Assembly: GCF_021043365.1 (NCBI RefSeq)
Contig: NZ_JAJNDU010000001.1
Span: 558,001-622,000, forward strand
Reading direction: 5' to 3'
From: Sphingomonas sp. IC-11
GTDB lineage: Bacteria > Pseudomonadota > Alphaproteobacteria > Sphingomonadales > Sphingomonadaceae
Length of the DNA stretch: 64,000 nucleotides
In this document: piece by piece, positions 52,420-63,228 of the stretch
How the letters are laid out: the number at the start of each line of letters is the position of its first letter
Numbering within the stretch: the stretch's first letter is position 1
Program-made: the position numbers and the translations under genes
Notes under the pieces: model-generated
Database searches by the model: none
The model's input: only the letters and a program-made list of their open reading frames with translations
Told to the model about the DNA's origin: nothing

Positions 52420-52809
52420 ATGGCACAGGCACCGCAGCGTATTCGCCGTCGCGAGCGCAAGAACATCACCGCCGGCGTGGCGCACGTCAACGCCAGCTTC
52501 AACAACACCATGATCACCATCACCGACGCGCAGGGCAACGCCATCAGCTGGTCGTCCGCTGGCATGATGGGCTTCAAGGGTTCGCGTAAGTCGACTCCTT
52601 ATGCTGCTCAGGTTGCTGCAGAAGACGCTGGCAAGAAGGCCGCTGAGCATGGCGTGCGTACCCTTGAGGTTGAGGTGAAGGGTCCGGGTTCCGGCCGTGA
52701 GTCGGCGCTTCGCGCGCTGCAGGCGGTTGGCTTTCAGATCACGTCCATTCGAGACGTGACCTCGATCCCGCACAATGGTGTGCGTCCGTCGAAGCGCCGC
52801 CGCGTCTGA
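52420..52809 (+). CDS. rpsK: 30S ribosomal protein S11 (uS11)
   Basis: 129 residues. S11 helps form the platform and the mRNA exit site. Core: [20 protein letters not shown], the [18 protein letters not shown] region and the end [15 protein letters not shown]. It lies 104 nt after rpsM. Confidence 0.98.
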   Translation: MAQAPQRIRRRERKNITAGVAHVNASFNNTMITITDAQGNAISWSSAGMMGFKGSRKSTPYAAQVAAEDAGKKAAEHGVRTLEVEVKGPGSGRESALRALQAVGFQITSIRDVTSIPHNGVRPSKRRRV

Positions 52810-52900
52810 TGACTTCTGGCCCCCGGCTGACGAGTCGGGGTGCCCTTTTACACTCGGCCGGACGCGCCCCTGTCCGGCCCAACATCAGGGGACACAAGCC

Positions 52901-53962
52901 TTGTCCGTCAACGCAAAGAACTGGCAGGAACTCAAGAAGCCCAACGCGCTCGAAAAGAAGGGCGGCGATGGCAAGCGCAAGGCGACCTTCGTTGCCGAGC
53001 CGCTGGAGCGTGGCTTCGGCCTGACGCTTGGCAACGCGCTGCGGCGCGTGCTGCTGTCGAGCCTCCAGGGCGCGGCGGTCACCTCGATCAAGATCGAGAA
53101 CGTGCTCCACGAATTCTCTAGCTTGGCCGGGGTTCGCGAGGACGTTACCGATATCGTCCTCAACGTGAAGCAGATCGCGCTGAAGATGCAAGGCGAGGGT
53201 CCGAAGCGTCTGCAGCTGTCGGCGACTGGTCCGGCAGAGGTGAAGGCCGGCGATATCGCCGTGTCTGGCGATATCGAGGTGATGAACCCGGATCTGGTCA
53301 TCTGCCACCTCGACGACGGCGCCACGTTCAACATGGAGCTGACCGCCGACACCGGTAAGGGCTATGTTCCGGCAACGGTGAACCGTCCGGCGGATGCGCC
53401 GATCGGCCTTATTCCGGTCGATGCGCTGTACTCGCCGGTCCGCCAGGTTAGCTACAAGGTCGATCCGACCCGCGTTGGTCAGGATCTTGACTATGACAAG
53501 CTCACGCTGACGGTTGAGACGGACGGCACGGTCACGCCGGAAGACGCGCTTGGCTATGCCGGTCGGATTCTTCAGGACCAGCTTTCGCTCTTCGTTCACT
53601 TCGACGATTCTGCGGTCACCCGTGCGGCGCCTGTGGGCGTTGCTGCTCCTGCCGCCGGGGCGGAGCCCGCCAGCGACACGCAGCAGATCAACCGTTATCT
53701 GCTCAAGAAGGTCGACGAGCTCGAACTGTCGGTTCGTTCGGCCAACTGCCTCAAGAATGACAATATCATCTACATCGGTGATCTCGTCGGCAAGACCGAG
53801 GCAGAAATGCTTCGCACCCCGAACTTCGGTCGCAAGTCCTTGAACGAGATCAAGGAAGTGCTGTCGTCGATGGGCCTGCGTCTGGGCATGGAAATCCCGG
53901 GCTGGCCGCCTGAGAACATCGAAGAGATGGCCAAGAAGCTCGAGCAGGAGATCATGGGCTGA
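52901..53962 (+). CDS. rpoA: DNA-directed RNA polymerase subunit alpha
   Basis: 353 residues from a TTG at 52901, the point where conserved sequence begins ([16 protein letters not shown]). The N-terminal domain has [20 protein letters not shown] for dimerisation; the C-terminal domain (about 265-340) has [20 protein letters not shown] and [17 protein letters not shown], which contact UP elements and activators. A linker of Ala/Pro-rich sequence joins them. No ATG is available near the true start, so TTG initiation of this essential gene is likely. The frame upstream to 52775 overlaps rpsK. Confidence 0.97.
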   Translation: MSVNAKNWQELKKPNALEKKGGDGKRKATFVAEPLERGFGLTLGNALRRVLLSSLQGAAVTSIKIENVLHEFSSLAGVREDVTDIVLNVKQIALKMQGEGPKRLQLSATGPAEVKAGDIAVSGDIEVMNPDLVICHLDDGATFNMELTADTGKGYVPATVNRPADAPIGLIPVDALYSPVRQVSYKVDPTRVGQDLDYDKLTLTVETDGTVTPEDALGYAGRILQDQLSLFVHFDDSAVTRAAPVGVAAPAAGAEPASDTQQINRYLLKKVDELELSVRSANCLKNDNIIYIGDLVGKTEAEMLRTPNFGRKSLNEIKEVLSSMGLRLGMEIPGWPPENIEEMAKKLEQEIMG

Positions 53963-54185
53963 TCCTGCACCGGCGCAGCGTGGTTGCGCCGGAGACAGGA
54001 CCGACCCGGTCGGCGGGTCGGCAAAGCCGATCCTGACCGACGGTGTGGCAGGGTCACGCCGCTCCGGCCAGAAAGTTACCGGGGCCCCGGCAGAACGCCG
54101 GGGCGACGTACACCGGGTGGCCCCCGTCCCACCTGTCCCGGGGTTCCGTGAAACGGCCCCCTGACGAACGAGAGAAGGAAATACC

Positions 54186-54608
54186 ATGCGTCATCGTGTA
54201 GGTGGTCGTAAGCTGCAGCGTACCTCGGCACATCGCGCCGCGCTGTTCCGCAACATGTCGGCCGCGCTGATCAAGCACGAGCAGATCACCACGACCCTCG
54301 CCAAGGCGAAGGAACTGCGCCCGTACATCGAGAAGTTGATCACGCTGGGCAAGAAGGGCGGCCTGTCGAACCGCCGTCTCGCGCACGCTCGTCTTCTTGA
54401 CGATGCGCAGCTGGTGAAGCTGTTCGACGTGTTGGCTCCGCGCTACGCCGATCGCAACGGTGGTTACACCCGAGTGATCAAGGCCGGCATCCGGGCCTCT
54501 GACGCGTCGCCGATGGCGATCATCGAGTTCGTCGATCGTGACGTGTCGGCCAAGGGTCAGGACTCTGGCCCGGTGCTGAACGACGAGGAGTTCGACGAAG
54601 CGGCCTGA
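54186..54608 (+). CDS. rplQ: 50S ribosomal protein L17 (bL17)
   Basis: 140 residues. It begins [20 protein letters not shown] and has [20 protein letters not shown] and [29 protein letters not shown] precedes the ATG. It is 223 nt after rpoA and is the last gene of the cluster, directly before a strong terminator. Confidence 0.98.
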   Translation: MRHRVGGRKLQRTSAHRAALFRNMSAALIKHEQITTTLAKAKELRPYIEKLITLGKKGGLSNRRLAHARLLDDAQLVKLFDVLAPRYADRNGGYTRVIKAGIRASDASPMAIIEFVDRDVSAKGQDSGPVLNDEEFDEAA

Positions 54609-54629
54609 GCTTCGCATAAGCGGATAATG

Positions 54630-54666
54630 AAGGGCCGTTCCGGAATCGGAACGGCCCTTTTTCTTT
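54630..54666 (+). terminator. Rho-independent terminator of the ribosomal gene cluster
   Basis: AAGGGCCGTTCC (54630-54641) pairs perfectly with GGAACGGCCCTT (54648-54659), loop GGAATC, followed by TTTCTTT. It starts 21 nt after the rplQ stop. Confidence 0.92.
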
Positions 54667-54750
54667 GTCCGGCGGTCGGCCCGCCCAGCGTAGGCGAGGC
54701 GGCGCACACGGCCTCTTCCGTCATTCGTCCCGCGCGGCTACAGGCCCGCC

Positions 54751-56304
54751 ATGGAACACCCCGACAGCATCCTCATCATCGATTTCGGCAGCCAGGTCAC
54801 GCAGCTCATTGCGCGCCGCGTCCGGGAGGCCGGTGTGTACAGCGAGATTGCGCCGTTTCAGTCAGCCGAAGATGCATTTCAGCGGATGAAGCCAAAAGGG
54901 GTCATTCTGTCCGGTGGTCCGGCCTCGGTGGTTGACGAGGGCAGTCCACGGGCGCCGCAGGCAGTGTTCGACAGCGGGGTGCCGCTGCTTGGCATCTGCT
55001 ACGGGCAGCAGGTGATGAACACGCAGCTCGGCGGGCGTGTCGAAAAGGGATATTCCGGCGAGTTCGGGGAGGCGTTCGTTCAGGTCGACTCCGCTTGTGG
55101 GCTGTTCGATGGCCTCTGGCAGGAGGGTGATCGCCATCAGGTGTGGATGAGCCACGGAGACCATGTGGCGGAGCTTGCACCTGGGTTTGCACCAGTGGCG
55201 TCATCTTCGGGCGCGCCGTTCGCCATCACTGCGGACGAGACCCGCCGCTACTATGGCATGCAGTTTCACCCGGAGGTCGTTCATACGCCGGACGGTGGCA
55301 AACTGATCAAGAACTTCGCCCGGCACGTGTGCGGCCTCACCGGCGATTGGACCATGGCCGAGTTCCGCGAGACCAAAATCGCAGAGATCAGGGCCCAGGT
55401 TGGCGACAAACGCGTCATCTGCGGTCTGTCCGGCGGCGTAGACTCTGCCGTTGCCGCGGTGCTTATCCATGAAGCCATCGGCGATCAGCTCACCTGCGTC
55501 TTCGTCGACCACGGCCTGATGCGGAGCGGCGAGGCCGAGCAGGTCGTCAGCCTGTTCCGCGGACATTACAATATCCCGCTGGTCCACGTGAATGCGGAGA
55601 CGTTGTTCCTGAGCGGTCTGGCCGGCGTGACGGATCCGGAAGCGAAGCGGAAGTTCATCGGCAAGACGTTCATCGAGGTGTTCGAGGACGAAGCACGGAA
55701 GATTGGCGGTGCCGAGTTCCTCGCTCAAGGAACGCTGTACCCGGACGTGATCGAGAGCGTGAGCTTCACTGGGGGCCCGTCGGTGACGATCAAGAGCCAC
55801 CACAATGTCGGGGGCCTGCCCGAGCGAATGAACATGAAGCTCGTCGAGCCACTCCGCGAGCTGTTCAAGGATGAGGTTCGCGAACTCGGCCGCGAGCTGG
55901 GACTGCCGGACATGTTCGTCGGGCGCCATCCTTTCCCGGGACCGGGTCTGGCGATCCGCATACCAGGCGAGGTGACGCGGGAGCGTTGCGATATCCTGCG
56001 CAAGGCTGACGCCATCTACCTGGAGGAGATCCGCAACGCTGGCCTGTACGATGCGATTTGGCAGGCGTTTGCCGTGCTTCTCCCAGTGCGATCCGTTGGG
56101 GTGATGGGGGATGGACGCACGTACGACAGCGTGCTGGCATTGCGCGCCGTTACTTCCACCGACGGGATGACTGCCCAGGCATTTGAGTTCCCTGGGGGCT
56201 TCCTGCCCCGAGTAGCCACTCGCATCGTGAATGAGGTGAAGGGCATCAACCGCGTCACCTATGACTATACGTCAAAGCCACCGGGCACGATCGAGTGGGA
56301 GTGA
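54751..56304 (+). CDS. guaA: GMP synthase (glutamine-hydrolysing)
   Basis: 517 residues. It converts XMP to GMP. The class I amidotransferase half has Cys83 in [11 protein letters not shown] and His173/Glu175 in [11 protein letters not shown]. The ATP pyrophosphatase half has the P-loop SGGVDS (227-232) and the C-terminal dimerisation domain ends [15 protein letters not shown]. The upstream region has no clear promoter; the gene lies 85 nt after the rplQ terminator. Confidence 0.98.
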   Translation: MEHPDSILIIDFGSQVTQLIARRVREAGVYSEIAPFQSAEDAFQRMKPKGVILSGGPASVVDEGSPRAPQAVFDSGVPLLGICYGQQVMNTQLGGRVEKGYSGEFGEAFVQVDSACGLFDGLWQEGDRHQVWMSHGDHVAELAPGFAPVASSSGAPFAITADETRRYYGMQFHPEVVHTPDGGKLIKNFARHVCGLTGDWTMAEFRETKIAEIRAQVGDKRVICGLSGGVDSAVAAVLIHEAIGDQLTCVFVDHGLMRSGEAEQVVSLFRGHYNIPLVHVNAETLFLSGLAGVTDPEAKRKFIGKTFIEVFEDEARKIGGAEFLAQGTLYPDVIESVSFTGGPSVTIKSHHNVGGLPERMNMKLVEPLRELFKDEVRELGRELGLPDMFVGRHPFPGPGLAIRIPGEVTRERCDILRKADAIYLEEIRNAGLYDAIWQAFAVLLPVRSVGVMGDGRTYDSVLALRAVTSTDGMTAQAFEFPGGFLPRVATRIVNEVKGINRVTYDYTSKPPGTIEWE

Positions 56305-56518
56305 TGTGTCTGACATCCAAGGTCGATTGAGCGACCCCGACTGAGTACGACCAGCTGGCACCAACAGGGAGTGCGCGCCCGGCGGGCGCTCCCCCGAGAT
56401 TAATCGAAAACGGTGCTAATCCGCACATCCGCGCCAAAGTTGCGGCAAATACGTCGGCACGGCGCGACCTAGCCGCGGCATCGGCCGCTGCCCGCGTCAG
56501 GTGACGGGGGCGCACAGC

Positions 56519-57745
56519 ATGCATGGCCGAGCGGCAGTTGGCGAGAACCGGCAGGAGTCGGCGCGCAAGGGCCAGCCGATCACCATCGGTCTTTTGTGGC
56601 ACTCGCTGAACTCCGGCAATCTCGGCGTCGGGGCGCTCACTGTGGCCAATCTGACGATCGCTCGTCAGGTCGCCGAGGAGATCGGCCTTGAGCCTCGTTT
56701 CGTGGTCATGGGGGCACGAGACAGGCAACAGCCGGTCATCCCATTACCAGGCACTCGCCCGGTGCCGATCGATTGGCGAGCGCTGCGTCCGGGGGGCACG
56801 ATCTGGCGGGCGATGGCGGAGGTGGACTGCGTGCTCGACATCGGAGCCGGCGACAGTTTTGCCGACATCTATGGTCCGCGCCGCTTCTCCTTCCTCGTTA
56901 TCAGCAAGCTGCTTGCGCTCGCCCGGCACAAGCCGCTGATCTTTTCACCCCAGACGATCGGGCCATTCACCAGGCGCCCCTATATGGCCGTCGCCGCGTT
57001 CGTCATGGGACGCAGCCGGGCCTTGTTCGTACGCGACGAGCTCTCTCGCGATGTAGCACGACGGATGGCACCCTCGGCAGCGGTGACGCTCGCGGTAGAT
57101 GTCGCGTTTGAGCTTCCGTTCGAGGATCGCTCGCATCTACGCGGGGGACCTCTCCTGCGGATCGGGGTGAACCCCTCCGGACTGCTGTTTGATGAGGCAG
57201 AACGGGGAAGCAACCGCTTCGGCCTCTCTTATGACTATGCCCGCTTTACTCGCGGACTGCTGACAAGGCTGTGCTTGAGGGAGGACATAGAGGTCCATCT
57301 GGTGCCGCATGCGACCAGCAATCGGGATCCGCGGGACGATGATGGCGCCTTGTGTGATCGCTTAGCCGCCGAGTTCCCCGGTGTGGTCCGGGTGCCAAAC
57401 TTCGCCACGCCCTCCGATGCGAAGAGCTACATTTCGGGGCTCGACCTGCTCGTCGGCGCTCGGATGCATGCTTGTATTGCTGCCTTCTCCGCAGGGGTTC
57501 CTGTCGTTCCGGTTGCGTATAGTCGCAAGTTCGGCGGGCTCTTCGGTTTGCTGGATTACGAAACAATGGTGCCCGTCACCGGCATGAATGAGGAGCAAGC
57601 GACCAATCTGATCCTGCAAGCGCTGGCTAACCGAGCTGCATTGGCAGATCAGGAGGCAGCAGGAATGAGGCGGGTGCAGAGCCTGCTTGCCGGTTATCGC
57701 GACACCCTTCGTTCGACCTTTCTTGCCGTGAGCGCATCGGCATGA
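56519..57745 (+). CDS. Polysaccharide pyruvyl transferase family protein
   Basis: 408 residues from the ATG at 56519 behind GGGGG; a GTG at 56501 is an alternative. The family fold (GT-B-like) shows the N-terminal ITIGLLWHSLNSGNLGVGAL glycine loop, CVLDIGAGDSFADIYGPRRF, the FSPQTIGPF segment and a C-terminal ISGLDLLVGARMHACIAAFS. Members transfer pyruvate from phosphoenolpyruvate to hexoses of exopolysaccharides (ExoV, CsaB types). The stop overlaps the start of the FrhB-like gene (ATGA), and that gene overlaps the next, so the three form one translational unit. The acceptor sugar cannot be told from sequence. Confidence 0.87.
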   Translation: MHGRAAVGENRQESARKGQPITIGLLWHSLNSGNLGVGALTVANLTIARQVAEEIGLEPRFVVMGARDRQQPVIPLPGTRPVPIDWRALRPGGTIWRAMAEVDCVLDIGAGDSFADIYGPRRFSFLVISKLLALARHKPLIFSPQTIGPFTRRPYMAVAAFVMGRSRALFVRDELSRDVARRMAPSAAVTLAVDVAFELPFEDRSHLRGGPLLRIGVNPSGLLFDEAERGSNRFGLSYDYARFTRGLLTRLCLREDIEVHLVPHATSNRDPRDDDGALCDRLAAEFPGVVRVPNFATPSDAKSYISGLDLLVGARMHACIAAFSAGVPVVPVAYSRKFGGLFGLLDYETMVPVTGMNEEQATNLILQALANRAALADQEAAGMRRVQSLLAGYRDTLRSTFLAVSASA

Positions 57746-59004
57746 TTGCGGCATCACCAACCGTTACGCGTGTCCTCGCTGCCGATCTGTGTACTGGGTG
57801 CGGACTATGCGCCGGAGTATCCTCTGGCACGATCGGGATGGCGACGGACGCGGCGGGCTTTGCACGACCCAGGCAGTTCTGCCCCGTCACGGAGGCCGCC
57901 GAGGCACGGATCGCCGGCTCCTGCCCCGGCAGTGTCATTGCGCCCTGGTCAAAGGAGGAGCGGCACCAACACCCTTTATGGGGACCCTGGCGACAGACGC
58001 TTACCGGCGCCGCGTCCGATCCCGAGGTCCGCTTCCATGGCGCTTCAGGCGGAGCTCTATCGGCGCTGCTAATCCATGCTCTTGAGCAAGGAACGGTTGA
58101 CCGAGTGCTGCACATTGAGCCGGACCCGAAGCACCCAACGGGTAACCGAGTTCGATGGTCCTCCACTCGCGAAGAGGTGCTTGCCGGAGCCGGATCCCGC
58201 TACGCCTCGTCGTCTCCGCTGGCGGCGATCGAAGAGGCTCTCGCACAAGGCGGGCGCTTCGCCTTTGTCGGTAAGCCCTGCGATGTCTCTGCGCTTCGGC
58301 AACTCGGCCGATATGACACCCGCGTGGCAAAGCACGTGCCGTTGGTGCTTTCCTTCTTCTGCGGCGGGCTTCCGAGCAGTGCCGGGGCAGCCGATATTTT
58401 GCGCGCCATGGGGCTCGAGCAGGGCGACGTCGTCGAGTTTCGTTATCGCGGGCAGGGTTGGCCCGGCCTGACAGTCGCTCGCACGGCTGATGGCAGGTCT
58501 GGCGAGATGTCCTACGCCGAAAGCTGGGGCAGGCACCTCAGCCGGCAGGTGCAATTCCGCTGCAAGATCTGTCCAGACGCAGTGGGTGGGGTGGCGGATA
58601 TCGCCTGCGCGGACGCCTGGTACGGCGACGCCGCGGGTTACCCAAGCTTTGAGGAAAAGGACGGGCGCAGTCTGATCATGAGTCGTACGGCGGCAGGCGA
58701 GGCATTCCTGCATTCTGCCCAAGCGGCCGCCGCAATCGAAACAGCGCCGCTGCCAATCGAAGAGATCGAGCGGATGCAGCCAGCTCAAGCGCAGCGCAAA
58801 CGGATGATCGCGGCGCGCACCGCCGCCGTTCGTGCTTCGCTCCAGCCAGTACCGATCATGCGAGACCTGGAGGTCGGCGCCGCTGCGCGGCAGGGCGATC
58901 CATACGACATCACGCACAACTTTCTGGGAACCATGCGCCGCGTGCTGCTCCGGCGCTGGCGAAAGTGGCGCATCACTGCCGGCGGACGGGGACAGCCGGC
59001 ATGA
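57742..59004 (+). CDS. Coenzyme F420 hydrogenase/dehydrogenase beta-subunit (FrhB) family iron-sulfur protein
   Basis: 420 residues. The N-terminus has a ferredoxin-like DLCTGCGLCAG (Cys17, Cys20, Cys23), with further cysteines in RQFCPVT and GSCPGSV, consistent with a 4Fe-4S site. The FrhB N- and C-terminal domains follow, with FVGKPCDVSALRQLGRYD, then VQFRCKICPDAVGGVADIAC. F420 is not expected in this lineage, so the enzyme probably uses a flavin and acts on a sugar or polymer. Proteins of this family often sit next to pyruvyl transferases in exopolysaccharide clusters, but their reaction is unsettled. It is coupled on both sides by ATGA overlaps. Confidence 0.85.
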   Translation: MIAASPTVTRVLAADLCTGCGLCAGVSSGTIGMATDAAGFARPRQFCPVTEAAEARIAGSCPGSVIAPWSKEERHQHPLWGPWRQTLTGAASDPEVRFHGASGGALSALLIHALEQGTVDRVLHIEPDPKHPTGNRVRWSSTREEVLAGAGSRYASSSPLAAIEEALAQGGRFAFVGKPCDVSALRQLGRYDTRVAKHVPLVLSFFCGGLPSSAGAADILRAMGLEQGDVVEFRYRGQGWPGLTVARTADGRSGEMSYAESWGRHLSRQVQFRCKICPDAVGGVADIACADAWYGDAAGYPSFEEKDGRSLIMSRTAAGEAFLHSAQAAAAIETAPLPIEEIERMQPAQAQRKRMIAARTAAVRASLQPVPIMRDLEVGAAARQGDPYDITHNFLGTMRRVLLRRWRKWRITAGGRGQPA

Positions 59005-60248
59005 GGGCTCCGATCGTCTTGTTGCTGTCGGGCAGCGCAGCCCTGCTTCCGAGCGCGGCTTGGGGGCAGGTGGCGCAACCGCTCGGCCGAACATTCTCCG
59101 TACCTGCGCGATCGGTCACCCTGACAGTCTCAAACGACCTTCTCTACGATACCAATATCGCGCGGGGCGGCGATGCTGCAGCCCGGCTGCGCGGACTCGA
59201 GAACGAGGACCTGCGTGTCCTTCCCACCGCATCGCTGGACATGACCCTGCCGAGAGGGCGAGCGTCAATCACCACGCGCGGCAGCATCGGTTATGATTCC
59301 TATGCGCGAAACAGCCGCCTGAATCGCGAACGCATAACCTTGGGCGCTCAGGCGAAACTGCCGGTGGCTTTCTGCACTGTCGCCCCGAATGTTGCTTATG
59401 CGCGCCGCCAAAGCGACCTTATCGACCTGTCGGTCATCCCGGACGTGTCCGCCGGGTCGGCAGAAAATGTGCAAACGCTCAAGGAAGTCGGGGCGACACT
59501 CATATGCGGCCCCGACATCGGCATTCGCCCTAGCGCACACGTTCGCTACGCGGAGACCGCAAACAGCGCGCGACTGCGGCGAGGGCAGGACGTCGAGGAA
59601 GTCCGTTACGGCAGCGAGCTGAACTATGCCCAGCCATCGATCGGCATCGTCACGATCTTCGTGCAACGGCGTGATTTCTCCTATGACCAGCGGCGAAGAC
59701 TTGCCGCGACGCAGGTGCCGACCTTCCGGATCACCAGTGCCGGTGTGCGTTTCGATCGCCGCCTGGGCGCGCCCCTTCAGCTGGTGGGCTCGATCAGCTA
59801 TTCCGATCTGGGCTCGCCAGTAAGCCTCAGGGGTGCCGAGCGCTATGACGGCCTGAACTGGGATCTCTCGGCCACGCTTCGGCTTGGGGGCAGGGTCCTC
59901 CTGGCCGCTGAGACCGATCGAGCACTTGCCGTCTCACCCGGCTTCTCCTCCGATTTCGTTCGGCAGACCAACTATGTTGGCTCGTTTACCTATGCGTTGA
60001 CCCCGTTGGTGCAGGTTGGTGCGGCGCTCTCGCGTGCGGAACGCAACTTTCGGCTGGTCGCGGCACCGACCGGATTATCGATCACCAGGGACCGGGTCGA
60101 TGCCGCCACCCTGCGCCTCGACTATGCGCGTCGACAGGTGCGCATGAGCGTGCGCGGATCTTATCAGCGGCGCGCCAGCAACAACGATCTGTTCGACTAT
60201 GAGGGCGCCCAAGCGACGCTAAGCGTCAGCTATATGTTCAAGCGCTGA
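59001..60248 (+). CDS. Outer-membrane beta-barrel protein, GelF-like
   Basis: 415 residues, start overlapping the FrhB-like stop (ATGA). A signal peptide (to about residue 22, PSAAWGQ) leads into a mostly beta-strand protein with alternating hydrophobic residues, several aromatic-ended strands, and a C-terminal strand LSVSYMFKR that ends in a basic residue after an aromatic. This fits the BBP2-type outer-membrane barrels found in sphingan clusters (GelF and relatives). It could be an exopolysaccharide export or anchoring barrel. The sequence similarity to GelF is from memory and should be checked. Confidence 0.78.
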   Translation: MRAPIVLLLSGSAALLPSAAWGQVAQPLGRTFSVPARSVTLTVSNDLLYDTNIARGGDAAARLRGLENEDLRVLPTASLDMTLPRGRASITTRGSIGYDSYARNSRLNRERITLGAQAKLPVAFCTVAPNVAYARRQSDLIDLSVIPDVSAGSAENVQTLKEVGATLICGPDIGIRPSAHVRYAETANSARLRRGQDVEEVRYGSELNYAQPSIGIVTIFVQRRDFSYDQRRRLAATQVPTFRITSAGVRFDRRLGAPLQLVGSISYSDLGSPVSLRGAERYDGLNWDLSATLRLGGRVLLAAETDRALAVSPGFSSDFVRQTNYVGSFTYALTPLVQVGAALSRAERNFRLVAAPTGLSITRDRVDAATLRLDYARRQVRMSVRGSYQRRASNNDLFDYEGAQATLSVSYMFKR

Positions 60249-60271
60249 CAGGTTGGTGCGTGGCTCGCTGG

Positions 60272-60472
60272 TCAGCGCAGGCGGCGAGCGACCAATATAA
60301 GGAGGAGCCCCACTACGGCGACTCCGGCGCCGCGATCCGCCCAAACCCGCTGGTCCAGCATGAAGCTGGACGATGGCCAATTCACATAGCCAAGGCCCTG
60401 ACCGACCCACAGCAGGCCGACCAGGGCAAGCACGGCGCCCAGCGCGAACAGCACCGGGCGCCAGCGCCGCAT
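60272..60472 (-). CDS. Small two-helix membrane protein after gltA
   Basis: 66 residues, two hydrophobic helices (about 6-28 and 47-63) with a short polar loop containing NWPSSSFMLDQRVWADRGAG. It starts 1 nt after the gltA stop on the same strand, so it belongs to the gltX-gltA transcript. I know no function. It is convergent with the beta-barrel gene, with 23 nt between stops. Confidence 0.7.
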   Translation of the reverse strand: MRRWRPVLFALGAVLALVGLLWVGQGLGYVNWPSSSFMLDQRVWADRGAGVAVVGLLLILVARRLR

Positions 60473-60473
60473 C

Positions 60474-61754
60474 TCAGCGCTCGTTCAGCGGCACGTACGA
60501 ACGTGCAGTCGGCCCGGTGTAGAGCTGACGCGGACGACCGATCTTCTGATCCGGATCAGTGATCATCTCGTTCCACTGCGCGACCCAGCCGACGGTGCGG
60601 GCAAGGGCGAACAGCACGGTGAACATCGACGTCGGGAAGCCGATCGCGGACAGGATCACGCCCGAATAGAAGTCGACGTTCGGGAACAGCTTCTTCTCGA
60701 TGAAGTAATCGTCGCTGAGCGCCAGCTCTTCCAGCCGCAGCGCGGTCTCGAACAGCGGGTCGTTGACGTTGAGTGCCTCGAACACCTCACGCACGGTCTT
60801 CTGCATCACCGTCGCGCGCGGATCGTAGTTCTTGTACACGCGGTGACCGAAGCCCATCAGGCGGAACGGATCGTTCTTGTCCTTCGCCCGGTTGATGAAC
60901 TCTGGGATGCGATCCGGCGTGCCGATTTCCTGCAGCATGTTGAGCGCTGCCTCGTTGGCGCCGCCATGCGCCGGGCCCCACAGGCAGGCGATGCCGGCCG
61001 CGATGCACGCGAACGGATTGGCGCCCGACGAACCGGCGAGACGCACGGTCGAGGTCGACGCATTCTGCTCGTGATCGGCGTGGAGGATGAAGATCCGGTC
61101 CATCGCCTTTTCGACCGCCGGGTTCACCTCATAGGGCTCGGCCGGCACGCCGAAGGTCATCTTCAGGAAGTTGCCGGTGTAGCTCAGCGAATTGTCCGGA
61201 TACTGGAACGGCTGCCCGACGCTGTACTTGTACGCCATCGCCGCGATTGTCGGCATCTTGGCGATCAGGCGATGCGACGCGATCATGCGCTGCTGCGGAT
61301 CGTGGATGTCGGTCGAATCGTGGTAAAAAGCGGAAAGCGCGCCGACGACGCCGCACATGATCGCCATCGGATGCGCGTCGCGGCGGAACCCGCGATAGAA
61401 GGTCGCCAGCTGCTCGTGCAGCATGGTGTGGCGGGTGATGGTGTTCTCGAACTTGTTCAGCTCGTCGCCCTTGGGCAACTCGCCGTTCAGCAGGAGGTAG
61501 GCGACCTCCATGAAGCTCGACTTTTCGGCCAGCTCACCGATCGGATAGCCGCGATGGAGCAGAACGCCCTCGTCACCGTCGATGTACGTCAGCTTCGACT
61601 GGCACGATGCCGTGGAGGTGAAGCCGGGGTCATAGGTGAAGGCGCCCGTCTGGCCGTACAGCTTGCGGATGTCGACCACGTCGGGGCCGACCGTGCCGGA
61701 CAGCACGGGATAGCCGAAGTTCTTATCCGCGAGGGACAGCTTGGCGTCAGTCAT
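60474..61754 (-). CDS. gltA: Citrate synthase
   Basis: 426 residues, the hexameric type II bacterial form by length. It condenses acetyl-CoA with oxaloacetate. Active-site segments are [17 protein letters not shown] with its His, [15 protein letters not shown] with its His, and the acid in [17 protein letters not shown]. The ATG at 61754 overlaps the gltX stop by 8 nt. It begins [20 protein letters not shown]. Confidence 0.98.
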   Translation of the reverse strand: MTDAKLSLADKNFGYPVLSGTVGPDVVDIRKLYGQTGAFTYDPGFTSTASCQSKLTYIDGDEGVLLHRGYPIGELAEKSSFMEVAYLLLNGELPKGDELNKFENTITRHTMLHEQLATFYRGFRRDAHPMAIMCGVVGALSAFYHDSTDIHDPQQRMIASHRLIAKMPTIAAMAYKYSVGQPFQYPDNSLSYTGNFLKMTFGVPAEPYEVNPAVEKAMDRIFILHADHEQNASTSTVRLAGSSGANPFACIAAGIACLWGPAHGGANEAALNMLQEIGTPDRIPEFINRAKDKNDPFRLMGFGHRVYKNYDPRATVMQKTVREVFEALNVNDPLFETALRLEELALSDDYFIEKKLFPNVDFYSGVILSAIGFPTSMFTVLFALARTVGWVAQWNEMITDPDQKIGRPRQLYTGPTARSYVPLNER

Positions 61755-63198
61755 TCTTTTCGTCCTTCCCCTGGGCGGCCGTTTGATCCGCGGCATGATC
61801 GGCGATGCGGGCGAGACTTTCGTCCCGGCCTAACAGTGCGAGCACGTCGAAGATTCCGGGCGAGGTCCGGCGGCCGGTGAGTGCGGCACGGAGCGGCTGG
61901 GCCACCTGGCCGAGCTTCAAGCCCTGCGCTTCGGCAACCTGCCGCACCGCTTCTTCGAGCGCCTCCGTATCCCACTTGGCTACAGCGTCAAGCGCGGCAT
62001 GAACCTTTGCAAGCGTGACCCGCGCGTCCCCGGCAAGAAGCGGCTCCGCATCGGCAGCGATGTCGAGCGGGCGAGTAACCAGAAGGAAGCGTGCGCCATC
62101 GGCCAGTTCGTTCAAATTGGCGGCACGTGGCTTCAGCGCAGGCATGGCCGCAACCATCAGCGGCCGCCGAGCATCACCTTGTGCGAGACCAAGCCGGTCC
62201 GACACGAGTTCGCCCAGCCGGGTGTCATCGGCGCTTCGGATATAGTGGCCGTTCAGGTTCTCGAGCTTTTTCAGATCAAAGCGCGACGGCGACTTGCCGA
62301 CGCTGCTCAGGTCGAACCACTCGATCGCCTGTTCGCGGCTGATTATCTCGTTGTCGCCGTGGCCCCAGCCCAGCCGGAGAAGATAATTGTCGAGCGCTTC
62401 GGGCAGGATGCCGAGCTCATCGCGATACGCCTCAATGCCAACCGCGCCATGCCGCTTCGACAGCTTGGCACCGTCGCTGCCATGGATGAGGGGGATGTGG
62501 GCATAAACGGGCTCGGGCCATCCCATCGCCTTGATGATGGGCAACTGGCGAAACGCGTTGTTGAGGTGATCGTCGCCGCGGATGATATGGGTCACGCCCA
62601 TGTCGTGGTCGTCGACCACAACCGCCAGCATATAGGTCGGCGTGCCGTCCGAGCGCAGCAGCACCAGATCGTCCAGTTCGGCGTTCTGCACGGTGACGGC
62701 GCCCTGAACCCGATCTTCGATCGTAGTTGCGCCCTCCGTCGGCGCCTTCAGGCGAACGACGAACGGAGCGTTCGCATCGTCATTGGTTCGGTCGCGCCAG
62801 GGTGAGCGAATGCGCAGCGGCTGCTTTTTCGCTTGAGCCTCTGCTCGCATCGTCTCGATTTGCTCGGACGTCATGTAGCAGCGATAGGCGGCACCAGCGG
62901 CAATCATGGCCTCGGCCACTTCCACGTGGCGTGCCGCGCGGCTAGATTGATAGACTTCCTCGCCGTCCCAATCGAGGCCGAGCCAGCGCATCCCGGACAG
63001 GATCGCCTCGATCGCCGGCTGGGTGGAGCGGGCGCGATCGGTATCTTCGATGCGCAGGAGAAAGCGGCCGCCGTAGTGGCGGGCGTACAGCAGGTTGAAC
63101 AGGGCGGTACGGGCGCCGCCCAGATGAAGGAAGCCCGTCGGCGACGGGGCAAAGCGGGTTACGACAGCAGGCGTGCCGGTATCTGTGGTTGCGCTCAA
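61747..63198 (-). CDS. gltX: Glutamyl-tRNA synthetase
   Basis: 483 residues from a TTG at 63198 preceded by TGGGAG; the frame runs to 63279 but that part is Arg-rich and unlike the family. The class I motifs are [20 protein letters not shown] (HIGH-type) and [20 protein letters not shown] (KMSKS-type, KLSKR). The C-terminal anticodon-binding domain is complete. Many alphaproteobacteria have two GltX enzymes that together charge tRNA-Glu and tRNA-Gln, with GatCAB; which paralogue this is cannot be decided here. It is operonic with gltA. Confidence 0.96.
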   Translation of the reverse strand: MSATTDTGTPAVVTRFAPSPTGFLHLGGARTALFNLLYARHYGGRFLLRIEDTDRARSTQPAIEAILSGMRWLGLDWDGEEVYQSSRAARHVEVAEAMIAAGAAYRCYMTSEQIETMRAEAQAKKQPLRIRSPWRDRTNDDANAPFVVRLKAPTEGATTIEDRVQGAVTVQNAELDDLVLLRSDGTPTYMLAVVVDDHDMGVTHIIRGDDHLNNAFRQLPIIKAMGWPEPVYAHIPLIHGSDGAKLSKRHGAVGIEAYRDELGILPEALDNYLLRLGWGHGDNEIISREQAIEWFDLSSVGKSPSRFDLKKLENLNGHYIRSADDTRLGELVSDRLGLAQGDARRPLMVAAMPALKPRAANLNELADGARFLLVTRPLDIAADAEPLLAGDARVTLAKVHAALDAVAKWDTEALEEAVRQVAEAQGLKLGQVAQPLRAALTGRRTSPGIFDVLALLGRDESLARIADHAADQTAAQGKDEKND

Positions 63199-63228
63199 GC
63201 GCGCTAGCTCCCAGGCTGGAAAACGATC

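Noticed and set aside
56367..56393. Hairpin after guaA
   Set aside because: The stem needs a 4-nt bulge and has no U-tract; too weak to call as a terminator.
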